NCBI GenBank assembly: GCA_031281855.1
Contig: JAITEW010000376.1
Coordinates: 1-24,404 of the forward strand
Source: Treponema sp.
GTDB lineage: Bacteria > Spirochaetota > Spirochaetia > Treponematales > Breznakiellaceae
Direction: 5' to 3'
Length of the DNA: 24,404 nucleotides
Shown: positions 7,538 to 15,502 of the stretch, piece by piece
How the letters are laid out: every line of letters begins with the position of its first letter
Numbering within the stretch: the stretch's first letter is position 1
The notes under the pieces: generated by a model
The model's input: the letters and a program-made list of their open reading frames with translations, nothing else
Databases searched by the model: none
Told to the model about the DNA's origin: nothing
Position numbers and translations under genes: made by a program

Positions 7538-9139
7538 CAGGATATACCTCCCTAAATCCTGGTCTTTCACAATGTCCGCCAGCTTTTGGTTCACATAATC
7601 CACGGTTATAGGAACCTTAGCCGGTGCTATGTCAGGAGCCTCGAAGGACAACTCCTCAAGAAGGGCTTCCATGATGGTATGGAGCCGCCTGGCGCCTATG
7701 TTTTCCAGCCGCGCGTTGACCTCAGCAGCCAGAGCGGCCAGGCGATCCACCGCTTCAGGGGCGAATTCGATTTCCACCTTTTCGGTAGCCATAAGTTCCA
7801 CATACTGCTTCGTAAGGGCGTTCTTGGGTTCCGTAAGTATCCTGAGGAAGTCCTCTTTGCCCAGTGAATCCAGTTCCACTCTCAGGGGAAAACGGCCCTG
7901 GAGTTCGGGGATAAGGTCCGAAGGCTTAGCGATATTGAAAGCCCCTGCGGCAATAAAGAGGATGTGGTCCGTGTTTACGGGGCCCCATTTGGTGCTTACC
8001 GTGGCGCCTTCCACGATAGGGAGTATATCCCGCTGCACCCCTTCACGGGACACGTCCGGCCCCCCTCCGCGGTCGCCTTTGACGGCGATTTTGTCGATCT
8101 CGTCGATAAAAACAATGCCTGTTTCCTCTACCCTCTGGCGGGCTTCGTCGCTCACCCGGTCCCGGTCGATAAGCTTCTCGGATTCTTCTGAAACAAGGAT
8201 CTCCCTGGCGCGCTTCACGGAGACTACTTTCTTTTTCTTGCTTCCCCCAAAGAAGCCGGCTATTCCCGAAAGGCTCGCCTCTATGTCTTCCATGCCTCCG
8301 CCCATCATCTCAAAAGCCGGGAACTGGGGGTTCTGATTGACCATGATTTCCACGGTCCTGTCATCGAGTTTTCCTTCCCTGAGCATAGCGCGGAATTTTT
8401 CCCTCGTAGCGGCTCCTGTTGTATTCCTGCCTGAAGCCGCTTTTGAAGGGCCTGAACCGGCGGCGGTTCCGGTTCCGGCGTCTTCCTGGCCCGGGCTGCC
8501 AGGCCCCAATGCGGGATTCTCCGTTTCAGACGCGTCCTGTTCCTTGTCGCGCCCGACAGGTATGCCTATCTGGATAGCGGTGCCCATAAAGGCAGGACCG
8601 GGACCGCCTGAATTGTTCGGGTTGATAGTGAAACTTCCCATAGGCCGCACTACCGGGTTCTGAGGGGCCTTTTCAGGTTTGGGTTTTTTCCCTGTACCCG
8701 GAAGGAGGAGATCCAGGAGCGCGTCTTCCGCCCTCTTGGCAGCCTCCGCGGTAACCGATTCCTGCATCTCCTGCTTTACCATCTGGAAACCTGCAGCCAT
8801 GAGATCCCGGATCATGGATTCCACGTCCCTGCCTACATAGCCCACTTCGGTGTACTTGGTTGCTTCTACCTTGATAAAAGGCGAATTCGTCAGCTTCGCC
8901 AGGCGCCTGGCGATCTCAGTTTTCCCTACCCCTGTGGGGCCTATCATGAGTATGTTTTTGGGGGTAATGTCGTCCCGCATTTCGGCGCTGATTTTAAGCC
9001 GCCTGATGCGGTTCCTCAGAGCCACCGCTACCGCCCGCTTGGCCTTCTTCTGGCCTACGATATATTTATCCAGTTCCGCCACGATTTCCCTGGGAGTAAA
9101 CTCGTCTACGCCGCTAGTGATCAATTGTTTTTCTTCCAT
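7535..9139 (-). CDS. hslU: ATP-dependent protease ATPase subunit HslU (ClpY)
   Basis: The 534-residue protein is an AAA+ unfoldase that feeds substrates to HslV. Walker A GPTGVGKT is at 67-74, the pore-loop motif GYVGRD at 100-105, Walker B IVFIDEID at 342-349, and the arginine-finger/sensor region ELQGRFPLRVEL lies further on. It ends in DLGRYIL, the tail that docks into HslV and activates it. E. coli HslU has about 443 residues; the extra length here is mostly an insert of about 95 residues (about 148-245) in the I-domain, rich in P, G, A, S and T and apparently disordered. hslV lies 11 nt upstream, so the two subunits are co-expressed. AAGGA precedes the ATG. Confidence 0.97.
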   Translation of the reverse strand: MEEKQLITSGVDEFTPREIVAELDKYIVGQKKAKRAVAVALRNRIRRLKISAEMRDDITPKNILMIGPTGVGKTEIARRLAKLTNSPFIKVEATKYTEVGYVGRDVESMIRDLMAAGFQMVKQEMQESVTAEAAKRAEDALLDLLLPGTGKKPKPEKAPQNPVVRPMGSFTINPNNSGGPGPAFMGTAIQIGIPVGRDKEQDASETENPALGPGSPGQEDAGTGTAAGSGPSKAASGRNTTGAATREKFRAMLREGKLDDRTVEIMVNQNPQFPAFEMMGGGMEDIEASLSGIAGFFGGSKKKKVVSVKRAREILVSEESEKLIDRDRVSDEARQRVEETGIVFIDEIDKIAVKGDRGGGPDVSREGVQRDILPIVEGATVSTKWGPVNTDHILFIAAGAFNIAKPSDLIPELQGRFPLRVELDSLGKEDFLRILTEPKNALTKQYVELMATEKVEIEFAPEAVDRLAALAAEVNARLENIGARRLHTIMEALLEELSFEAPDIAPAKVPITVDYVNQKLADIVKDQDLGRYIL

Positions 9140-9150
9140 AACAGATTTCC

Positions 9151-9723
9151 TTATTTTTCCAGTTCTTCTATCGTAATCTGCCCGTTGGTATAGATGCAGA
9201 TATTCCCAGCGATTTTAAGGCTCTTTTCGGCGATCTCCCTGGCCGAAAGATCCGAGCCGTCCAGGTACGCCAGAGCCGCCGCATAGGCGTAATTGCCCCC
9301 TGAACCTATGGCCAGGGCGTCTTCAGCAGGTTCTATCACATCCCCGGTGCCGGAGATGAGAAGCGTCTTATGGATGTCCGCCACAAGGAGCAGGGCCTCA
9401 AGACGCCGCAGAGCCCGGTCCGTGCGCCAGTCCCGGGCAAGCTCCACAGCCGCCCTGGCCAGGTCACCGGAATACTCCTTGAGCTTCGCCTCGAAACGGT
9501 CAAAAAGGGTAAACGCGTCCGCAGTAGCGCCTGCGAAACCGCAGAGAACCTTCCCGTCCATAAGAAGCCGCACTTTCCGGGCGTTGTTTTTCATCACCGT
9601 TTCGCCCATAGTCACCTGGCCGTCCCCGGCCATGGCCACCTTCCCGTTCCGGCGCACAGCAAGAACCGTAGTCGAACGGATTTTGGTTTTTTCGTTATCC
9701 GTTTTCACAGCACCTGTTTTCAT
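9151..9723 (-). CDS. hslV: ATP-dependent protease peptidase subunit HslV (ClpQ)
   Basis: The 190-residue protein is the N-terminal-threonine peptidase of HslVU. Alignment by eye with E. coli HslV (which begins Met then TTIVSVRRNG) puts the catalytic threonine at T18. Asp34 in AGDGQ and Lys50 then fall at mature positions 17 and 33, exactly the expected catalytic partners. The first 17 residues are therefore a propeptide that must be removed, where E. coli loses only Met. The only ATG in this region is at 9723 and overlaps the upstream xer stop as ATGA, with AAGGATGG upstream. A GTG at codon 6 is possible but has a poor ribosome site and would still leave a propeptide. HslU is encoded next. 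Confidence 0.96.
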   Translation of the reverse strand: MKTGAVKTDNEKTKIRSTTVLAVRRNGKVAMAGDGQVTMGETVMKNNARKVRLLMDGKVLCGFAGATADAFTLFDRFEAKLKEYSGDLARAAVELARDWRTDRALRRLEALLLVADIHKTLLISGTGDVIEPAEDALAIGSGGNYAYAAALAYLDGSDLSAREIAEKSLKIAGNICIYTNGQITIEELEK

Positions 9724-10634
9724 ATTTCTTCACCATCCTTTACTTTGCTTCTCCTATGGGCTCTGGCATAGGTCTTTTTAAGCCGCTCTGTATCAACATG
9801 CGTATAGCGCTGGGTCGTACTGATGCTGGCGTGCCCCAGGAGTTCCTGGACCACCCGGACATCGCAGCCAGAGTTCACCAGGTGGGTCGCGAAACTGTGG
9901 CGCAGTGCATGGGGGGAGACATTCTTCCGGAGTCCCGAGCGTTCCGAGTATCTGGCGATTATCCACCGCACACCGGGTATTGAAATAGGGGCGCCTTTGC
10001 GGCTGATAAAAAGCCGGTCCGTCTGGCGTTCGGCTTTAATCCTCCCCTGCCTGCAGGGAAGATACGCCAGCAGCGCTTCACGGGCTTCGTCAGAGAAAAA
10101 CACCTGGCGCTCTTTGTCCCCTTTACCGATAACATTGGCGCCCGAAAAATCCCGTTCTACGTTCTTAAGCGAAAGCCCCACAAGTTCCGAAATGCGCAGC
10201 CCTCCTGAATACATGGTCAGGATCAGGGCCTTATCCCTTTCGGGCCAGAGAATACCGGCTGTATCAGGGAGTTCCGAAAACTTCGCCATCTCGGTTTCAT
10301 AGAGAAAAGCCGGAAGGATCTTTGGCGTCTTGAGGTTTTTCAGGAGTATCGAAGGATCATCCTTACGGTAACCGAAGCGGACCATCCAGCGGTAAAAACC
10401 CCGTATTGAAGAGAGCGCCCTGTTTACGCTTACCGAGGCAATGCCTTCGGCACTGAGATCCGCGATAAAACCCCGGACGCCGGAAGGGCTTGCGCTTTCA
10501 GGAAGAAACTCCCTGTTGGAACAGTAAGCCGCGAAACGCCCGAGATCCCTGCTGTAAGCCGTAAGGGTCCGGCTGGAGACCCCCCGTACCACTCTGAGAT
10601 AGTCAAGGTATTCTTCAATCTTGTTATTCGTCAT
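9720..10634 (-). CDS. xerC: Tyrosine recombinase of the XerC/XerD (CodV) family, copy 2
   Basis: The 304-residue protein has the Xer layout: an N-terminal core-binding SAM-like domain (about 3-90) and a C-terminal catalytic domain. All catalytic residues are present: R147, K171, H242, R245, H268 and nucleophile Y277 (in TTQRYTHV). Xer recombinases resolve chromosome dimers at dif during division. The neighbourhood dprA-topA-xer-hslV-hslU-flgB is the same as in Bacillus subtilis, where the recombinase is CodV (XerC), so I use xerC; sequence alone does not settle C versus D. I start at ATG 10634, which overlaps the topA end by 11 nt and has AAGGA 8 nt upstream. The frame stays open 36 codons further, but that stretch lies inside topA and is not Xer-like. 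Confidence 0.92.
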   Translation of the reverse strand: MTNNKIEEYLDYLRVVRGVSSRTLTAYSRDLGRFAAYCSNREFLPESASPSGVRGFIADLSAEGIASVSVNRALSSIRGFYRWMVRFGYRKDDPSILLKNLKTPKILPAFLYETEMAKFSELPDTAGILWPERDKALILTMYSGGLRISELVGLSLKNVERDFSGANVIGKGDKERQVFFSDEAREALLAYLPCRQGRIKAERQTDRLFISRKGAPISIPGVRWIIARYSERSGLRKNVSPHALRHSFATHLVNSGCDVRVVQELLGHASISTTQRYTHVDTERLKKTYARAHRRSKVKDGEEI

Positions 10635-12831
10635 TGTTTGAATCCTTGCCCGCAGGCTCTTCGTCATCACTGGAATGGAGATAATCGCAGTCCGGATTGA
10701 TACAGGCCTTATGGGAACCGTTTTTCTTGTCGTACTTCTCAACCATGAACTGGCCGCACTTGGGACAGTTCTGGTTTATGGGCTTAAAGTGGCTGATAAA
10801 ATCGCACTGGGGATAGTTTGTGCAGCCGTAAAATTCCTTGCCCCTGCCCTTGGTCTTCCGGGCCACAACATCGCCGCCGCATTTGGGGCACTTGGCCAGG
10901 GGTATGGATTTGGTATTCCGGCATTCAGGGAAACCGGAACAGGCCAGAAAGAACCCAAAGCGGCCCAGCTTCTTCACCATAGGCTTGCCGCATTTTTCGC
11001 AGACATGGTCCGTAACCTCGTCCAGGGAACCCTTGTATGATTCCAGGGTTTTGCCTACCTCGTCCACCCGGTCCTTGAAGGGATTCCAGAATTCCCGGAT
11101 CATCTCGGGCCAGTAGATCTGGTTTTCTTCGACAGCGTCGAGTTTGTTCTCCATAGCCGCGGTAAACCCGGCGTCTACTACATAGGGAAAATTATCCACC
11201 AGCATGTCGTTGATCATCCTTCCCAGGATAGTCGGCACTAACTGCTTGTTCGACCGGACCACGTAGTAGCGGTCCAGGAGCACCGATATGATAGGGGCGT
11301 ATGTTGAGGGCCTGCCTATGCCCTTTTCCTCCAGGGTCTTGACGATAGAGGCGTCGGTATAACGCGGGGGCCCTTGGGTAAAATGCTGTTCAGGCCTGAA
11401 GGAATCCACATGCACCTTGTCGCCGGTCTTCAAGGCCGGATAGGAGCTTTCCTTTTCGTCCTTTGAAACCAGGAGCTTCATTACCTCGTAAAAACCTTTT
11501 TCGATGATCTTGGTTCCCGCGATGCGGAAGATCCCCTCTCCTGCCGCGTTTTCGCTGCCTGAAACAGAGATGTCCACGCTGACGGTCCTGGTTCTGGCGT
11601 TGTTCATCTGGCTGGACACAAAGCGTTCCCAGATAATCGTATAGAGCTTCAACTGATCCCGTGCAAGCGAATCTTTTACATCCTCAGGCGTATAGCTGAC
11701 ATACGTGGGGCGTATGGCTTCATGGGCGTCCTGGGCTTTTTTTCCTACAGCGTATTCGATTGGCTTTTCAGGAAGCCCCTTGGGGTAGTTCTTCCCTATC
11801 CAGTCCCTGACATCATCCAGTGCGGTCTGGGAGATACGCACCGAGTCGGTGCGCATGTAGGTGATAAGCCCTACCCGGCTGTTCCCGAAATTTACGCCTT
11901 CGTAGAGCTGCTGGGCTACCTGCATGGTTTTCTTGCTGGTAAAGCCCAGACGGTTGGCCGCTGTCTGCTGGAGCTGGGATGTGGTAAAAGGAGGCCTGGG
12001 TTTTACGGATTTTTCGATCTCCCTGACGTCTGAAACAACACATTCGCTGTTTTTGATGATCTCAATGATCGCCCTGACATCGGCTTCTGTTTTGAGTTCC
12101 GGCTTGGCGCCGTTCCAGGACACAAGCTGGGCGGTGTATTCGGCCTTGCGCCCGCCGGATTTGCCGGTTTTGAAATCCGCTTCCAGGGTCCAGTATTCTT
12201 CGGGAATGAAGGATTCAACCTCTTTCTCCCGCTCGCAGATAAGCCGCAGGGCCACAGACTGGACCCTGCCGGCAGAAAGGCCGTTCTTCACTTTTTTCCA
12301 GAGCAGCGGCGAAAGGTTGTAGCCTACCAGGCGGTCCAGGACCCTCCGGGCTTTTTGGGCGTTTACTTTGGACTCGTCAATAGACGACGGATTGGCTACT
12401 GCGTCCTTTATTGCCTGCGGGGTAATCTCATTAAAGCTGATGCGCTGAATAGGAACCTTGCCGGTTTTGGCGCTGATGGCGTTCCTGAGGTGCCAGGCTA
12501 TAGCTTCCCCTTCACGGTCATTATCGCTTGCCAGAAGGACCAGATCCGACTTTTTCGCGTCCCCCTGGAGTTCCTTGAGCAGCTTGGCCCTTCCCCGTAC
12601 GGTGATATATTCAGGCTCAAAATTGTGTTCCGTATCAATAGCGGTCCTTGATTTGGGAAGATCGATAAGGTGCCCCATAGAGGCTTTGACGCTGTAATCA
12701 GGGCCCAGGTATTTTTCGATAGTTTTTGCCTTTGCAGGGGATTCCACAATAACAAGGATCTTCCTGTCCTTGGATTTAGCCCTGGTTTTTTTAGCCGGCA
12801 CGGCTTTTTCTTTCTTCTCTTTTACCGACAT
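10624..12831 (-). CDS. topA: DNA topoisomerase I
   Basis: The 735-residue type IA topoisomerase relaxes negative supercoils in the cytoplasm. After a Lys-rich leader, the TOPRIM domain carries the acidic residues E30 (VIVESPAKAKTI) and D103/D105 in ASDNDREGEA. The catalytic tyrosine is Y325 in GLITYMRTDSVR. The C terminus has three four-cysteine zinc ribbons: C611/614/631/637, C648/651/670/676 and C689/692/710/715. The tail is acidic. The length is shorter than E. coli TopA (865) and close to Bacillus TopA (691). The ATG has GAGGAA 5 nt upstream, overlapping the dprA stop. It is linked to dprA and a xer gene, as in Bacillus. Confidence 0.98.
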   Translation of the reverse strand: MSVKEKKEKAVPAKKTRAKSKDRKILVIVESPAKAKTIEKYLGPDYSVKASMGHLIDLPKSRTAIDTEHNFEPEYITVRGRAKLLKELQGDAKKSDLVLLASDNDREGEAIAWHLRNAISAKTGKVPIQRISFNEITPQAIKDAVANPSSIDESKVNAQKARRVLDRLVGYNLSPLLWKKVKNGLSAGRVQSVALRLICEREKEVESFIPEEYWTLEADFKTGKSGGRKAEYTAQLVSWNGAKPELKTEADVRAIIEIIKNSECVVSDVREIEKSVKPRPPFTTSQLQQTAANRLGFTSKKTMQVAQQLYEGVNFGNSRVGLITYMRTDSVRISQTALDDVRDWIGKNYPKGLPEKPIEYAVGKKAQDAHEAIRPTYVSYTPEDVKDSLARDQLKLYTIIWERFVSSQMNNARTRTVSVDISVSGSENAAGEGIFRIAGTKIIEKGFYEVMKLLVSKDEKESSYPALKTGDKVHVDSFRPEQHFTQGPPRYTDASIVKTLEEKGIGRPSTYAPIISVLLDRYYVVRSNKQLVPTILGRMINDMLVDNFPYVVDAGFTAAMENKLDAVEENQIYWPEMIREFWNPFKDRVDEVGKTLESYKGSLDEVTDHVCEKCGKPMVKKLGRFGFFLACSGFPECRNTKSIPLAKCPKCGGDVVARKTKGRGKEFYGCTNYPQCDFISHFKPINQNCPKCGQFMVEKYDKKNGSHKACINPDCDYLHSSDDEEPAGKDSNNDE

Positions 12832-12840
12832 GCAGGTTCC

Positions 12841-13806
12841 TCACAGTTTTATATTCAAACTTTTTGCCAGCCCCGCTGCCAGGGCGCTTCCGGCGGAATT
12901 TCCGTACCCGGATTCTTTTTCGGCTAATCCGCTTTCTATCCCCCATTCCGCAAGGATATCCGCTGCGCAAGAGATAAGCTTCGCGCCGTCTTCAACCAGT
13001 TTCGCGGTTCCTTTCCCTAAAGGAGAGGAAAGCCCTGCTGAGGCGACCCAGAGATCCCGGCCCTGATCCAGCGCAAACGCGGCGGTAATAAGGGCGCCGG
13101 ATCTTTCGGGAGCTTCGACAACTACGGTTCCTCTGGCAAAAGCCGAAATGATCCTGTTCCTTGCCGGAAAGTGCCATTTCATAGGCCCTGTCCCCGGGGG
13201 ATACTCGCTTACAATGCCGCCGCCTGATTCAAGAATCATCCTGGCCAGCCCACGGTTCGACGCCGGGTAGATCCGGTCCGGCCCTGAACCCAGAACCGCC
13301 AGGGTTGGCGCGTATCCTTCAATATTTCCTCTATGCGCCATGGCGTCAATACCCAGAGCAAGACCGGAAACGACCGGTATACCCGCTCTGCCCAGGTCCC
13401 GTCCAAGGGAAAAAGCCTGAAGAGCCCCGGCAGAAGAAGGTTTCCGGGTGCCTACCACCGCCGCCAGGGGCTTGCGGGGATCAGGAAGGGCGCCAAGGTA
13501 AAACAGGAGCCCCGGGGGATCGAAGATCTCCCGGACCAGGGGAGGATACCCTTCTTCCACAAGAGAAACCGTTTTTATCCCCCTCTTACAGGCCGCAGCG
13601 GCATCTTTTTCGGCTCCTGACCGGATTTCCCCCCAAGTCCAGGGGCGCCGGCCCAGAGTATGGCCCAGCAAATTTTCGAGATCGTTCTTTGAATGTAATA
13701 CCAAATCCCCTTCATGGTCAAATTTCATGCAGAGGGTTTTTGCGTCCCTTCCTTTAAGACCCGGAATGCGGCTTATCATCCAATCCAGAAGACCCCGGTT
13801 ATCCAT
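12841..13806 (-). CDS. dprA: DNA-processing protein DprA (Smf)
   Basis: The 321-residue protein has a SAM-like N-terminal region and a Rossmann-fold DprA domain. That domain contains VVGTRKPSSAG (117-127), GLALGIDAMAH (148-158), FPARNRII (213-220) and SGALIT (236-241). DprA binds single-stranded DNA and loads RecA during transformation. Whether this organism is competent is unknown. The usual vPG after the A-strand is replaced by WVASAG (253-258), and I see no C-terminal winged-helix domain. Two starts are possible: ATG 13824 and ATG 13806. I prefer 13806, because GGGGCG lies about 6-7 nt upstream and the protein then begins MDNRGLLDWMISRIPGL, like other DprA proteins. It overlaps the end of the TPR gene by 8 nt. 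Confidence 0.93.
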   Translation of the reverse strand: MDNRGLLDWMISRIPGLKGRDAKTLCMKFDHEGDLVLHSKNDLENLLGHTLGRRPWTWGEIRSGAEKDAAAACKRGIKTVSLVEEGYPPLVREIFDPPGLLFYLGALPDPRKPLAAVVGTRKPSSAGALQAFSLGRDLGRAGIPVVSGLALGIDAMAHRGNIEGYAPTLAVLGSGPDRIYPASNRGLARMILESGGGIVSEYPPGTGPMKWHFPARNRIISAFARGTVVVEAPERSGALITAAFALDQGRDLWVASAGLSSPLGKGTAKLVEDGAKLISCAADILAEWGIESGLAEKESGYGNSAGSALAAGLAKSLNIKL

Positions 13807-14542
13807 ACAGACGCCCCATGACAAGCTGCCGGTTGTTTTGGGCTTCAGTCCGTTTCTGCGCGTCTTTGGTTATGCTGATAATGCGGTCGTAGACCTCCAG
13901 AGCCTCTTTCAAAGCCCCGGTTACATAATAAGCCCGCCCAAGGACGAACAAGGCGTCGGTGTCATTTCCGGATATTTCAAGGTACTTAAGGAGATGAGGC
14001 AAAGCTTCCGCGGGCCGGTCCAGTTCAAATACATAGAGTACCGCAACGCCGTACCTGGGCCGCAGGTAGCGATCGTCTATTTCAATGGCCCTGAGGTATC
14101 CTTCCTCTGCAAGTGCGAAATAACGGTCCCTTTCGGAACTATCAACACCCGGAAAACTGTGAATATTCTTGGCTACATAGCCCGCAGATACTCCGGTCAT
14201 ATAGTGAAGCGCCCGATCCTCAGGGGTAAAGTAAATAGCCCGTTCAAGGGCGTCAAGGGCTTCGTTGTGAAGCCCCCGATCCTGAAGCCTCACTGCCAGG
14301 ATCTTCCAGTACACCCCCAGTTGGGCGGCGTCCTTTACATGCTGCTCAATCTGCTTCTCATAAGCGGCTATGGCGTTTCTGAGACCTTCTATCGTTGAAG
14401 GCGGGCCGTCGCTCAGGGCCGCAATCCGGACAGCAAGGTCCTCGCGGTTTCTGCTTTTCCGGTAGATCGTTATCCCCGCAATACCGGTAAAGACAGCGAG
14501 TACGATAATGATGCCGATAACTACTTCTTTTTTAATTTTCAT
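13799..14542 (-). CDS. Membrane-anchored TPR protein of unknown function
   Basis: The 247-residue protein begins with a short basic stretch (KIKK) and one hydrophobic helix (about 7-27), followed by another basic cluster YRKSRNR. It looks like a signal anchor without a cleavage site. The rest is helical, with tetratricopeptide-like units at about 77-108 (RGLHNEALDALERAIYFTP), 140-158, 159-192 and 195-228 (TGALKEALEVYDRIISI). TPRs bind partner proteins; the partner here is unknown. The gene is tightly embedded. Its ATG overlaps the upstream xer stop as ATGA, and its end overlaps dprA, so it is translated with DNA-maintenance genes just after ftsZ. A role in division or envelope assembly is a guess from context. 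Charge on both sides of the helix leaves the orientation uncertain. Confidence 0.8.
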   Translation of the reverse strand: MKIKKEVVIGIIIVLAVFTGIAGITIYRKSRNREDLAVRIAALSDGPPSTIEGLRNAIAAYEKQIEQHVKDAAQLGVYWKILAVRLQDRGLHNEALDALERAIYFTPEDRALHYMTGVSAGYVAKNIHSFPGVDSSERDRYFALAEEGYLRAIEIDDRYLRPRYGVAVLYVFELDRPAEALPHLLKYLEISGNDTDALFVLGRAYYVTGALKEALEVYDRIISITKDAQKRTEAQNNRQLVMGRLYG

Positions 14543-15486
14543 TTGCCGCTCCGGTCTTTGAGTTTAGGCAGATACTTGCGGTGGCTTTCCCGGAGCAGCG
14601 CAGAGTCCACATGGGTATAGATCTGGGTAGTGGAAAGATCCGCGTGCCCCAATAGTTCCTGCAGGGATCTGAGATCGGCGCCGCCTGCAAGGAGTTCGGT
14701 GGCGAACGTATGCCGCAAGGTATGAAGCTTGGAGCTTATCCCGGCCCGGGCGGCGAGAGAGGTGTAATTTTTCCAGATACCCTTACGGGAAAGCCTCCTG
14801 CCGCTGCGGCCGACAAAAAGGGCGGAACTGCGGCGCTGCCCCAGGATCGCGGGCCGCGCTTCGTTCAGGTAGCGTTTGAGCCAGGAAACGGTTTCGCTGT
14901 CGAATACCACAAGCCGTTCCTTGCCGCCTTTGCCCCTGACCCGGGCCAGTCCTTCGGAAAGGACCAGATCCTGGGCATTCAGGGCCACTGCTTCCGAAAC
15001 CCGCAGTCCCGCGGAATATATGAGTTCATACAGAGCCCGGTTCCTGATGCCCAAAGGGGTCCGGGTATCAATGAGGGCCAAAAGCCTGTCCGCGTCGCCC
15101 TTCTTCAGCACCGCCGGCAGACGCCCCACTCGCCGCGGGGCTTCCAGGAGAGCCGCGCAGTCGTCGCCCCGGATCCGTTCGTCTACCAGGAATCTGAAAA
15201 ACGAACGGAGCGCGGATATGGACTTGGCGGCGGACCGGGAATCAATGCCGTCATGGGTACGGCGGTAATCGAGATACCGGCTCATATCGGAAAACGCCGC
15301 AGCCCTATCCCCAGGGGAAACCGGGGAAAGGTCCGGCCTTCCGCCGCCCACCGAAAGCCCTTCGCCCTCAAGCCAGTCCAGGAACCGGCGGATCTCGAGC
15401 CGGTAAGTTTCCGCGGTAAGAGGCGCCCGGCGCTCAAGGGCGATAAGGCGGGAACGGTAATTTTCCAGAAGGGTTTGTTTATCCAC
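14539..15486 (-). CDS. Tyrosine recombinase of the XerC/XerD family, copy 1
   Basis: From the GTG at 15486 the protein has 315 residues, right for Xer. All catalytic residues are visible: R162 in SAGLRVSE, K186 in RGKGGKE, H255 and R258 in LHTLRHTFATELL, H281 in LLGHADLSTTQ and Tyr290. The frame is open a further 46 codons upstream, but that stretch overlaps ftsZ on the same strand, is Met/Ala/Pro-rich and not Xer-like. GTG 15486 has GAAGGGAA about 12 nt upstream and lies 16 nt after the ftsZ stop. This is the second Xer gene in the same operon, so the pair could form a XerC/XerD heterotetramer acting at dif, expressed with ftsZ. Which member it is cannot be settled by eye. Confidence 0.92.
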   Translation of the reverse strand: MDKQTLLENYRSRLIALERRAPLTAETYRLEIRRFLDWLEGEGLSVGGGRPDLSPVSPGDRAAAFSDMSRYLDYRRTHDGIDSRSAAKSISALRSFFRFLVDERIRGDDCAALLEAPRRVGRLPAVLKKGDADRLLALIDTRTPLGIRNRALYELIYSAGLRVSEAVALNAQDLVLSEGLARVRGKGGKERLVVFDSETVSWLKRYLNEARPAILGQRRSSALFVGRSGRRLSRKGIWKNYTSLAARAGISSKLHTLRHTFATELLAGGADLRSLQELLGHADLSTTQIYTHVDSALLRESHRKYLPKLKDRSGK

Positions 15487-15502
15487 TGATCTGCGGTTCC
15501 CT

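Noticed and set aside
10635..10742. 36-codon upstream extension of the second Xer frame
   Set aside because: It overlaps the topA zinc-ribbon coding region and does not look like Xer sequence; ATG 10634 has a good ribosome site.
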